DNA of 64,000 nucleotides from Paenibacillus chondroitinus NBRC 15376. GTDB lineage: Bacteria; Bacillota; Bacilli; Paenibacillales; NBRC-103111. The stretch covers positions 186,001-250,000 of the forward strand of contig NZ_BILW01000004.1 in the NCBI RefSeq assembly GCF_004000765.1, written 5' to 3'. Below, in pieces: positions 44,701 to 53,900 of the stretch. Position numbers and translations under genes: made by a program. The notes under the pieces were generated by a model that saw only the letters and a program-made list of their open reading frames with translations, did no database searches and was not told the DNA's origin. The first letter of the stretch is position 1; each line of letters opens with the position of its first letter.

Positions 44701-47653
44701 CAGCTCCAATGCGGGTTCATACGGCGGTGTCATCCATGAGATGACAGAAGCCAGAGACGTAAGAATGGGACAATACGGACACAGTAATCAACCGTCACAC
44801 CATATTATCTACATGTATGATTATGCAGGGCAGCCTTGGAAGACACAGGAGAAAGTTCGTGAAGCTTTAGACCGTTTGTACCTTGGAAGCCAAATTGGCC
44901 AAGGTTATGCAGGTGACGAGGACAACGGTGAAATGTCCGCTTGGTATATTTTCGGAGCATTAGGCTTCTATCCGCTCAAAATGGGCAGCCCTGAATATGC
45001 GGTAGGCGCACCATTGTTCAAAAAAGCGACGATCCAACTTGAAAATGGCAAAAAACTCGTCGTTAATGCACCGAATAACAGCAAAGAGAACAAATACGTG
45101 CAAAGCTTGAAAGTGAATGGCGAAGCTTATACGCAAACATCGCTGCCGCATGCGGTGCTTGCAGCCGGAGCTACGCTGGACTTTGATATGGGGCCTACGC
45201 CTTCTACATGGGGAAGTGGCGACAATGATGTGCCGTCATCCATCACTCAAGGTTCTGCCGTTCCTGCTCCATTAAAAGACATGACAGATAAATTGGTTGC
45301 TCAAGGGTTTGCCAAAGTAACCGACAGTACGAACAGCTCCACAATCGGCAACTTGTTCGATAACAGCTCGAATACCCGAGTTACGTTAAACAGCGCGAAG
45401 CCATGGGTTCAGTATCAATTCCTCGGCTCGAAAAAGCAGGCGGCTATGTATACATTGACTTCGGGCAATACAGACGGCGATGCGAAAAGCTGGATGCTGA
45501 AGGGCTCCAATGACGGTCAGAATTGGACAGTATTGGATCAAAGAACGAATGAAACTTTCGCATGGCGTTCGTATACCCGACCGTTTACCATTCAGACTCC
45601 GGGTAAATATGAATTTTATCGATTAGAGGTTTCAGAAAATTCGGGAACCGCAACTACTTCATTTGCCGAAATTGAGCTCCTGGGCTACCCGACTCCTCCT
45701 GTAAACGATGAAACAGCGGTAGCGGAAACCGTTAAAAGCCTGGATTTAGGCAATACCAGCGCTGTGACAAAGAAGCTGACCTTACCTACAGGCAACTTTG
45801 AATTTGGTACAACGATTACATGGGTAAGCTCTAATCCAGCGGTTGTTTCCAACGAAGGTAAAATTATAAAACGTCCTGATTTTGGGCAGCAGGATGTGAG
45901 CTTAACGTTAATCGCAACGGTGAATAAAGGCAGCGTAAGCGCTACGAAGGTCATTACGATCACGGTGCTTGCGCTCAATGAAACGGATCTAAGCTATGAA
46001 GCCGGCGTTGATTTCAAAACGGGGCTTGAAGCTGGCGATGTCATGCCGACGTGGGAAAACCGTACCATCGAATCAAAGAACATCGGCGAATTCTGCTGCG
46101 GCATCGGCGGTGTTGAAACAAAGGTTGGTACACCAGGACGAAATAACAGCACAAGTGCGATCCTGTATTCCGGTAATGCGACAAGTGCTGTAGAGAACTA
46201 TGCTTATAATCAAATGTTTGACGCAGATTTCGACATTAAACCATCTACGGTGCTTTCTTACTGGATAAATCCGGAAGGAAGCGCAGGTACCGTACTGCCT
46301 GGTAATGTTAGAACAACAAGCCAGAATTACGCGGTTGACTTGCTGTTCACCGATGGTACGTATCTGCACAATCTGAGTGCCGTCGATCAAAACGGTGTCG
46401 GTCTTAATCCGCTGGCACAAGGAAATGGCGGTAAACTTGTTTCTGATCAATGGAATTTTGTGACATCGAATATCGGAGCTGTGGCTGCTGGGAAAAGGGT
46501 AGATAAAATTCTCATTTCCTTTAATGCTACAGGGAAAACCGGATATTCACGCGGATATTTCGATGATATTTCCATTGAGCACGGCAAGAGCGAAGCAACG
46601 GCGTTCTTAAGCGGCAGTTCCGTCGTTTCGGCCGGTCAAACGTTTAATTTGACGTATGGATTAGGCGGAGTGACACAAAGCGTGTATGGTCAAGATTTTA
46701 CGATTACGTATAATTCGGATATTTTTGAATTGCTTTCCGCCAAATCGGCGAAGGACAAAGATTTCGTGATCGTGGACGAGAAAAAAGCTCCTGGTCAAAG
46801 CCGATACCTTGCGGTTCATGTTGGGCCGAGTGCTTCCCAGCCAAACGGTGCCCTGCTGTCGCTTCAATTCAAAGCGAAGACATCGGAGCTTGGTGCAGCC
46901 GGCACAATCGCGGTCTCCCAACTTGTGATTGCTGATGGAGAAGGGAAAGAGACGGAAATGTCAGGCGTTTCCAAAACGATCAGCATTAAAGCGGTGGACA
47001 AAACAGCGCTGAACAGCCTGATTACCGAGGCGCAAGCAGTACACGACGCAGCTGTGGAAGGAACCAAATACGGTCAATATCCGGTAGGTTCCAAAGCAAT
47101 TCTGCAAGCGGCTATCGATACGGCTAAAACAGTGGCAGCGAACCTGCAAGCTGTACAGGATGAAGTAGACCTGGCAAGAACGCAGCTGAATGCAGCTCTG
47201 CAAACGTTCAAAAATGTTATCAACAGTACAGTGGATAAAGCGACACTGAATGCCTTGATTGCAGAAGCACAATCCACGCATGATGCAGCCGTAGAAGGCA
47301 CCAAAACCGGCGAATATCCTGCAGGCGCTAAAGCACTTCTGCAAGCGGCCGTTAATGCAGCCAGCCAGATCGCTAGTGACGCAGCGGCTACGCAATCTCA
47401 AGTAGATCAAGCTGTGACCGAATTGAACTCGGCTCTGCAAGGCTTCCTTGCTTCGGTGAATACACGCGTACCTGAGGATATGAATGGTGACGATAAGTTT
47501 ACCATCGGTGACTTGGCTATTGTGGCTGCTTATTATGGTAAAACTGATCAGGATGCTAATTGGAACCTGTACAAAAAAGCGGATCTGAGTGGCGATGGCC
47601 AGATCGATGTCGCTGACCTTGCGATGATTGCAAGTAAAATTTTGAATCAATAA
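41747..47653 (+). CDS. GH92 alpha-mannosidase with cohesin, two FIVAR and a dockerin domain
   Basis: A 1968-residue secreted protein. Order: signal peptide 1-36; F5/8-type C (CBM32-like) ~85-218; Pro-rich linker; beta-sandwich module ~230-394; GH92 ~400-1150; F5/8C ~1175-1313; atrophied bacterial Ig ~1322-1408; second beta-sandwich module ~1415-1612; cohesin ~1617-1748; FIVAR ~1750-1823 and ~1829-1902; dockerin ~1910-1968. GH92 enzymes are calcium-dependent exo-alpha-mannosidases, often alpha-1,2, acting on N-glycans or fungal mannan. Candidate acid is Glu943 (YTETNAW); the acidic cluster Asp1057/Asp1059 (GDEDNGEMSAWY) fits the base. The N-terminal half resembles actinobacterial GH92 proteins. 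ATG 41747 follows GGGAGG; the frame extends 31 codons upstream across the promoter region. Confidence 0.93.
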   Translation: MGNRKARKFLAMATSFTLLAGSFYLPTNQRASAAAAEGADFYSSFEASDPIVTWENKVESDIDGNALTSGIDGNTPFAGIPGSITNKVVEVTARGEYTSSGEVAVNLIDSNTNSKWLDTSSTSWVRFKLSEASAVMRYALTSANDSAGRDPKNWQFEGSNDGSTWTTLDTRTNQTFSERFQTKVYDFANETPYLYYRLNITANSGDSYIQLSEFQLSNGIVLPPPPPADMKSYVSNGPSGLYNAKSNAGWTGLKGFTYSGTHLVDGRAYSYNKVYNADIAVTPNTELSYYIAPEFTDKAQMDYSSTYAAVDLAFSDGTYLHNLGALDQHGVKLNPQDQGNSKTLYNNQWNFKKSNIGAVAAGKTIKRILVAYDNPAAKTGTGFKGTIDDIKIVGNPAPVSYSRLSDYANILRGTQSNGTFSRGNNIPAVAVPHGFNFWIPKTNASSDWAYYYNQSNNANNLPTIQAFALSHEPSPWMGDRQTFHVMPSDTVGTPNISRTTRELPFKHENEIAKPYYYGVTFENGLKTEFTPTDHAAMFRFTFAGDSSNLLFDNQSNSGGITLDAANNAISGYSDQKSGLSTGATRIFIYATFDKPVTASGKLTGSGGGGTNVQAYYKFDTTTNKVVTMKIATSLISLDQAKKNLELEISPADTFETIKEKAQTQWDQQMGIIQVEGASEDQLITLYSNMYRLFLYPNSAFENVGTNEAPVYKHADQTPITSCSTSTATTSCAKINDGKIYVNNGFWDTYRTAWPAYSLLTPSKAGEFIDGFVQHYRDGGWISRWSSPGYANLMVGTSANVAFADAYLKGVANFDVQSFYQSALKDAAVTPPNANVGRKGMATSVFDGYTNTDTGEGLAWAVDGYINDFGIANLADALSKKNDTNDAYNAHYKDDQQYYINRAQNYVNMFNPNLGFFNGRTASGAWRSSTANFDPRNWGNDYTETNAWNMAFHAPQDGQGLANLYGGRAKLAEKLDSFFSIPEPASSSNAGSYGGVIHEMTEARDVRMGQYGHSNQPSHHIIYMYDYAGQPWKTQEKVREALDRLYLGSQIGQGYAGDEDNGEMSAWYIFGALGFYPLKMGSPEYAVGAPLFKKATIQLENGKKLVVNAPNNSKENKYVQSLKVNGEAYTQTSLPHAVLAAGATLDFDMGPTPSTWGSGDNDVPSSITQGSAVPAPLKDMTDKLVAQGFAKVTDSTNSSTIGNLFDNSSNTRVTLNSAKPWVQYQFLGSKKQAAMYTLTSGNTDGDAKSWMLKGSNDGQNWTVLDQRTNETFAWRSYTRPFTIQTPGKYEFYRLEVSENSGTATTSFAEIELLGYPTPPVNDETAVAETVKSLDLGNTSAVTKKLTLPTGNFEFGTTITWVSSNPAVVSNEGKIIKRPDFGQQDVSLTLIATVNKGSVSATKVITITVLALNETDLSYEAGVDFKTGLEAGDVMPTWENRTIESKNIGEFCCGIGGVETKVGTPGRNNSTSAILYSGNATSAVENYAYNQMFDADFDIKPSTVLSYWINPEGSAGTVLPGNVRTTSQNYAVDLLFTDGTYLHNLSAVDQNGVGLNPLAQGNGGKLVSDQWNFVTSNIGAVAAGKRVDKILISFNATGKTGYSRGYFDDISIEHGKSEATAFLSGSSVVSAGQTFNLTYGLGGVTQSVYGQDFTITYNSDIFELLSAKSAKDKDFVIVDEKKAPGQSRYLAVHVGPSASQPNGALLSLQFKAKTSELGAAGTIAVSQLVIADGEGKETEMSGVSKTISIKAVDKTALNSLITEAQAVHDAAVEGTKYGQYPVGSKAILQAAIDTAKTVAANLQAVQDEVDLARTQLNAALQTFKNVINSTVDKATLNALIAEAQSTHDAAVEGTKTGEYPAGAKALLQAAVNAASQIASDAAATQSQVDQAVTELNSALQGFLASVNTRVPEDMNGDDKFTIGDLAIVAAYYGKTDQDANWNLYKKADLSGDGQIDVADLAMIASKILNQ

Positions 47654-47659
47654 CAAGCT

Positions 47660-47702
47660 ATCGGGAGGATGGCAGGCGGTAACGTCTTCCTCCCGATTTT
47701 TC
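47660..47702 (+). terminator. Hairpin between the two mannosidase genes
   Basis: ATCGGGAGGA pairs with TCCTCCCGAT, followed by TTTTT. The next gene starts 28 bases later without an evident promoter, so read-through is likely. Confidence 0.85.
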
Positions 47703-47730
47703 TCATGGAAAAAAAGTGGAGGTGAACGCG

Positions 47731-50700
47731 ATGAATAGAAAGACCTTCAGGAAATCGTGCAGTCTTTTACTTATTTTTGTGCTGTTGTGGAGTATATTGT
47801 TCATCTCGCCGGCATTCGAGCATTCGGCAGAAGCTGCGGCACCAAGCTTCAATGCAGGGTTCGAAAGCGCAGACGCTGTACAGCCAAACTGGGAAGATGA
47901 AACCGAAGCGAGCCTTCATGTGAGCCAAGCGGAATCCAAAATTTCCAGCGATATGCGCCAATCCGGTAAAAAAGCATTGCTTTATGCGGGGAAAACTTCT
48001 GATACAAGTGCAGCTTATGCTTACAATAAAGTGTTCGAAGTGAATATTCCTGTTAAACCCAATACCACTCTATCTTATTGGATTTATCCGCAAAGCCGTA
48101 CAACGCAAGGCGGGATTGACTTTAATCTTGGGAAAAACAGCACGTATGTCGCTGTAGATCTTGCTTTTGAAGATGAAACCTATTTGCACAGTTATCAAGC
48201 TGTTGACCAGCACGGGGTTGTCATGAGTCCCGAAGAACAAGGCAAAGGCAATCAATTGGCTGTAGACACATGGAATTTTATTACTTCGACTGTTGGTTCG
48301 GCTGCAGCGGGGAAAACGATTAAGCGGATCCTCATTTCATACGAACAAAGCGGCGGAAACGCGGGGACATACCGAGGATTTATCGATGACATTCAAATTA
48401 GAAACTCTGAATTCGATCCATCGGCCTACGCCAATCCGTTGTTAGGCTCACAGAACAATAAACTTGATATTGTCGGTTTCGGCGGCAATAGGGGGAATAC
48501 GTTTCCGGGTGCTGTTGTGCCTTTCGGCATGATCCAATGGAGTCCGGATACCGGTTACAACGACCTTGGGTCCGGCAAATCACCTTTGGGCTCGGGATAC
48601 GATTATGATCGTAAATCCATTGCGGGATTCAGTTTGACGCATATTGACGGTCCCGGCTGCGATATTGCGCAGAACATTCCCTTTTTACCTGTCGTAGGCA
48701 AGATGGGAAAATCCCCGGCAACACATTTCGAAGACTATGCTTCACCTTTTCAACGCGAAAATGAAATTGCAATCCCGGGCTATTATAGTGTTTTGTTGGA
48801 TAAATACAACATTAAAACGGAATTTACAGCAACGGAGAGAACGAGTATCGGCAGATTCACCTATCCTGCTTCCACACAGGCGATGATGCTGATTAATACG
48901 GGCATTAACGCCACGGGCGTTAGGGATGCAAACATCCAAATTGACAAAGATAACAACATGGTGACCGGGTATGTGAATGCCGGCGGATTCTGCGGGACCA
49001 AAGGGAGCGGTACATTAGCTGAAAATACGAACAACTACACCGTTTATTTCGCAGCAGAGTTCAGTCAGCCGTTCACAGAGGTCGGTACGTATAAAGGCTC
49101 TCAAATTACGAAAGACAGCCAGTCTGCACAATCGGAAATTCCGAACAATCGGAAGGTTGGCGGTTATGTAAGGTTTGATACATCTAGTCAGAAAGAGGTT
49201 TATGTCAAGGTTGCAATCTCCTATACCGATATGGAGCATGCGAAGCTGAATTTGAAAACGGAGAACCCTGGCTGGAACTTCGACTCCGTCAAACAAACGG
49301 CGCAGGCCAAATGGAAAACGGCGCTTAGTAAAATTAAAGTCAATGGAGGGACCGAGAAGCATAAGCGGATGCTTTACTCCTTCTTGTATCATTCCTTGAT
49401 TCACCCGAATGTGTTCAGCGATGTGAATGGCGATTATAGAGGCTTCGATCAAAAAATCTATAATACCGGGGGCAAATATACCCATTATTCGACTTTTTCC
49501 GGATGGGACGTATATCGCACGCAGATGCAGCTCATAGGGCTTCTATTCCCGGAAATAGGCTCAGATATCGCGCAATCCTTCGTTGATGACGCCAAAAGCA
49601 GAAGCGGGTTTTTACCGAAATGGAGTATTGCCAATTCCGAAACGAACGTGATGAATGGCGATCCCGCTTCGATTACGATCTCCAACATGTACGCTTTTGG
49701 AGCCAGAAACTTTGATTTGCAAGAAGCTTTGAAAGTCATGGACTTTCATGCATCGACACCATCCAGCTTGAATGGGCGCTTTAATTTGGCCGATTATCTG
49801 CAGCTGGGCTACATTCCGATTGAAAGAGGCGGCTGGGTAACCGGTTATATCCCGGAATATAACAATGCGGACTTTGCGATTGCTCAATTTGCCAAAGCGC
49901 TTGGAGACGAGGGGAAATATAATACGTATTTGACCCGCTCGCAGAGCTGGAGGCTTTCGTTCAAAGATGGCTATATTCAACCGCGACTGGCGAACGGGAA
50001 TTTCGAAAGCACCTTTGATCCAGCTAGCGAGCATGGTTTCCAGGAAGCAAACTCCGCTCAGTACACATGGGTGCTTCCTTTTGACTACAAGGGATTATTC
50101 GAGAAAATGGGCGGTTTGGAGGCAGCAAGAACAAGGCTCGATTTCTTCTTCCAAAAATTGAATGCAGGCTCGACTGAGCCGTATTCATTCCTGGGCAATC
50201 AACCGAGTTACGGCATTCCGTGGGCTTACAACTTTGCCGGACAGCCTTGGAAAACCCAGGAAATCGTGCGCAAAGGCATGACGGAGCTGTTCCACGATGG
50301 ACCTGCCGGTCTGATCGGCAACAATGATTTGGGAGCGGGCTCTGCGTGGTTCGTTCTGGCAGCACTTGGGCTGTACCCGTCGATTCCGGGTATCGGTGGC
50401 TTCTCGGTGCACGCGCCACTTTTCGAGGAAACGATTATTCAATTAAACGATTGCAAACAAATCAGGTTAATCGGCAATCATGCTTCGGAAGAAGCAAAGT
50501 ATATTCAGGACTTAAAGCTGAATGGCCACAGTTATGACAGTACCTGGCTGCCATACGAGTACTTGAAGGACGGGGCGATTCTTGATTTTACGCTGGGCAC
50601 AACGCCTAATACAAGCTGGGCAACAACTCCTCCGGATCCTTTGGCGCCGCCTTCCAAGGGGCAGTTTGCTTCTCAAGTCGCCATTGCCTGCAGCAACAGC

Positions 50701-50904
50701 AACTACACGCCAATGCAGGATAGCGCTCAAAAGGCGCTGGACATGAACAATTCGGATGCTGCACAGCCATTAGTTGCCGTGTTGAATACAAAAGAGGCTG
50801 CAGTTACCGAAGCACCGGCTGGATTCAGCAGCGAGGCGAAGCCTTGGAGACTTGTCCAGTTGCCTAACTCGAGCGCCAGGTACAAGGAGGTTACTGGAAG
50901 ATGA
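47731..50904 (+). CDS. Second GH92 alpha-mannosidase, without cohesin or dockerin
   Basis: A 1057-residue secreted enzyme: signal peptide 1-37, beta-sandwich module ~38-225 (same family as in the first mannosidase), GH92 ~232-960, and a short tail of ~85 residues that matches no domain I know. The GH92 entry motif is classical (GNTFPGAVVPFGMIQWSPD at ~255-273). Candidate acid is Glu772 (QEANSAQY) and the base region is NNDLGAGSAWF with Asp866. ATG 47731 has GGAGG eight bases ahead. Its stop overlaps the next ATG (ATGA), so translation is probably coupled. Having no dockerin, it may be freely secreted or bound by its sandwich module. Confidence 0.92.
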   Translation: MNRKTFRKSCSLLLIFVLLWSILFISPAFEHSAEAAAPSFNAGFESADAVQPNWEDETEASLHVSQAESKISSDMRQSGKKALLYAGKTSDTSAAYAYNKVFEVNIPVKPNTTLSYWIYPQSRTTQGGIDFNLGKNSTYVAVDLAFEDETYLHSYQAVDQHGVVMSPEEQGKGNQLAVDTWNFITSTVGSAAAGKTIKRILISYEQSGGNAGTYRGFIDDIQIRNSEFDPSAYANPLLGSQNNKLDIVGFGGNRGNTFPGAVVPFGMIQWSPDTGYNDLGSGKSPLGSGYDYDRKSIAGFSLTHIDGPGCDIAQNIPFLPVVGKMGKSPATHFEDYASPFQRENEIAIPGYYSVLLDKYNIKTEFTATERTSIGRFTYPASTQAMMLINTGINATGVRDANIQIDKDNNMVTGYVNAGGFCGTKGSGTLAENTNNYTVYFAAEFSQPFTEVGTYKGSQITKDSQSAQSEIPNNRKVGGYVRFDTSSQKEVYVKVAISYTDMEHAKLNLKTENPGWNFDSVKQTAQAKWKTALSKIKVNGGTEKHKRMLYSFLYHSLIHPNVFSDVNGDYRGFDQKIYNTGGKYTHYSTFSGWDVYRTQMQLIGLLFPEIGSDIAQSFVDDAKSRSGFLPKWSIANSETNVMNGDPASITISNMYAFGARNFDLQEALKVMDFHASTPSSLNGRFNLADYLQLGYIPIERGGWVTGYIPEYNNADFAIAQFAKALGDEGKYNTYLTRSQSWRLSFKDGYIQPRLANGNFESTFDPASEHGFQEANSAQYTWVLPFDYKGLFEKMGGLEAARTRLDFFFQKLNAGSTEPYSFLGNQPSYGIPWAYNFAGQPWKTQEIVRKGMTELFHDGPAGLIGNNDLGAGSAWFVLAALGLYPSIPGIGGFSVHAPLFEETIIQLNDCKQIRLIGNHASEEAKYIQDLKLNGHSYDSTWLPYEYLKDGAILDFTLGTTPNTSWATTPPDPLAPPSKGQFASQVAIACSNSNYTPMQDSAQKALDMNNSDAAQPLVAVLNTKEAAVTEAPAGFSSEAKPWRLVQLPNSSARYKEVTGR

Positions 50905-53900
50905 TGAGACAGCTCTTAAATCGTTGGCATGTTCTGATTTGCAGCCTGCTGATGTTCTGCCTGCTTCCGAACCTGACCGTTCAAGCGGCTCCTGGGGATT
51001 TGGTCAATGTCGCTCTTGCAAGCAATATGACCGTTAAGTTCAGTAAAGAAAACCAGCCTAATGAGACCGCTGTGAAATTGTTTGATAATAATGCCAACAC
51101 GAAGTGGCTGGGAGCTCAAACAACGAATGTTTGGGTGCAGGTCCAATTCAATTATGGGGATACCCAAGCCGTTAAAAAATATGCCATGGTGTCTGCCAAC
51201 GATGCAGCGACAAGGGACCCGAAAAACTGGCGAATCGAAGGTTCGAATGATGGGTTGAGCTGGATCGTGCTGGATGAGCAAAGCAATCAATCATTCAGCG
51301 CGCGTTTTCAAACGAAAGAATATACGATTGCAGCTGACAAAGTGAAGGAGTACGCCTATTACCGGTTGTTTATTTTGAATAATAGCGGTGAATCGACGAA
51401 TACGCAATTAGCGGATTGGAAATTGTTTGCAACGGAGCTTGATGACAATACTTCTGTAGCGTCAGCAGTTGCAGCGCTTGATGTAGGAGATACGACAGCT
51501 TTAACAAAAGGAGTCAGCCTTCCAGCAACGTTCAGGAAAGGCACATCCATCACGTGGGAAAGTTCGAATCCTGCGGTGCTCAGCAATACGGGCAAAATTG
51601 TGAAACGTCCGGATCTTGGCCAGCCGAATGCACAGCTCACCTTGACAGCTACGGTGAAGAAAGGCTCTTTATCGCAGATCAAACAGTTTGCTGTAACGGT
51701 ATTGGCGATGCGGGAGGCCGATTACCAATATGAAGCGGGAGTTGATTTCGATTCAGGTTTTGAAGCGGAGGATCCTGCTCCAACGGATACGACGGGTCCG
51801 GCTAACACGTACAGGATCTTGTCGCTGACGAAAAATATCGGGGAATTTTGCTGCGGGATCGGCGGAATGGAGTCCAAAAAAGGCACTGGGGCGCACAATG
51901 GCGCGGCTGCTCTTCAATTTTCCGGAAATGCTTTAAATGCTGATCAATCCTACGCTTACAATCAAATCTTTGATACGGAAATTCCGGTTAAAGCTTCGAC
52001 AACATTATCTTACTGGCTGTTTCCTGAGAAAGAGTCCGATGTTCTGTCGACTTTGACAAGAACAACAAGCAAGTATGTGGCGCTTGATATTTTGTTTACA
52101 GATGGTACTTATCTGCATGACTTGGGCGCCAAAGATCAGAATGGTGTCGTCCTTCATCCGAATTCGCAGGGGAAAGGGGGTTTCGTTGTCGAAGATCAAT
52201 GGAATTTGATAACGGCGAACCTCGGAGAAGTAGCGAATGGGAAAGTCATCGATAAAATTTTGTTCGCATTTGATTCAAGCGGTACTGTATCAGGCTTTTT
52301 CCGCGGCTCCGTCGATGATATCACCATTGAACACAATTCGACGGTTGGCGAAAAGGACACCCTCGCAGTTAATGCTGCGAAAGCTGCACTTAGCTTAGGT
52401 GATACATCCGGAGTATCCCATGACTTGAATCTGCCTGTGGTAGGCGAACAGCAAACAAGAATCACATGGGAAAGCTCGAATCCGCTTGTCATGAACGATT
52501 CCGGGCATATTGTATCCAGACCCATTCAAGGGGAGCCAAGCGCAGAGTTGAAACTGACAGCTACGATCATCAAGGGTGATTCGATTGCGACGAAGGTTTT
52601 TCAAATCAAAGTACTTCCCATGGACGACGCTGAAGCGGTAGATTTGGATAAAGCTGCGCTGCAATTGGTAAATACGAGCGCGGTTGCTGACCATTTGACG
52701 CTGGTGACAAAAGGTAAATATCGATCGACGATTGCATGGCATTCATCGAATTCAGTTGTGATTAACGATGCCGGGCATGTGTCACGACCAGACGCGGGTC
52801 AACCGAATGCGGTGGTGACTTTAACAGCAACGATTATGAGCGGTGGGGTATCGGCAGATAAACCTTTTATCTTGACGGTGGTTGCCCAAGGAGATATGGG
52901 AGATCTGGCCGCAGATAAAGCCGTGCTTGAGCTTGGCAGCAGCAATACGGTGACCGGCAACGTGTATTTACCGAGTAATGGCCGATTTGGTTCCAAGATT
53001 GACTGGGTAAGCTCTAACCCAGATGCTATTAGTGGAACAGGGCAAGTTCATCGTCCAGGTGTCGGTCAGCCGGATGCGAGTGTTAATCTGACAGCTACGT
53101 TGACTAAAGGTACCAATATCGAAATGAAAACATTCCCCTTAACGGTTAAGGCAATGAGTGCCGACGAGGAAAGTGTGATATCGGCTGCTGCTGCACTTGA
53201 TTTGGGGAATACGAGATCCGTCGTGAACAATTTGTTCTTGCCGATCAGCATAAACGGTTCGCCTGAAGTGGTGATTACCTGGTCAAGTTCAGATCCGGGA
53301 GTGATTGATTTCCATGGCAACATCGTGCGGCCTTGTTACGGTGATCCGAATGTAACGGCTGTGCTGACGGCCAGGATTAGCAGAGGTACTACAAGCATCA
53401 CGAAAACCTTTACCATCACGGTTGCTGCGCTTGGTGAGGTCGAAAAGCCCTTAAATGACGATGCAACCTTAAGCAATATCACACTAAATGGGGAGCCGAT
53501 GAGCGGTTTTGATCCAAACACAGCAGCCTACACCGTGGAACTGCCGGAAGGCGAGGTCCAAGTACCGACAGTTGCAGCAACAACGGCAGATTCGAATGCA
53601 ACGCTGGTGGTTACTCAGGCTGACAAACTACCGGGCCAAGCGACAATTGTAGTTAGGGCAGAAGACCGTTCCACACAGAAGACGTATACGATTGATTTTA
53701 AAATAAAAGAAAGTCCTGCCGGAAACATCGCTTATTTATTCGGTGTTGATCAAGTCAACTCCGGTGCCACTTTCGACCTTACTTATGATTTGCACAGCGT
53801 GAGTCAAAACGTCTATGCGCATGACTTGATCTTCACCTATGACGCGGCGGCTGTGGAGTTTATCTCTGCAAAATCGCGTCAACAGGATGTCTTCTTCGTA

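Noticed and set aside
46961-47656. 231-codon minus-strand frame across the FIVAR and dockerin region
   Set aside because: It is the shadow of a strongly biased coding strand; the plus-strand domains are clear.
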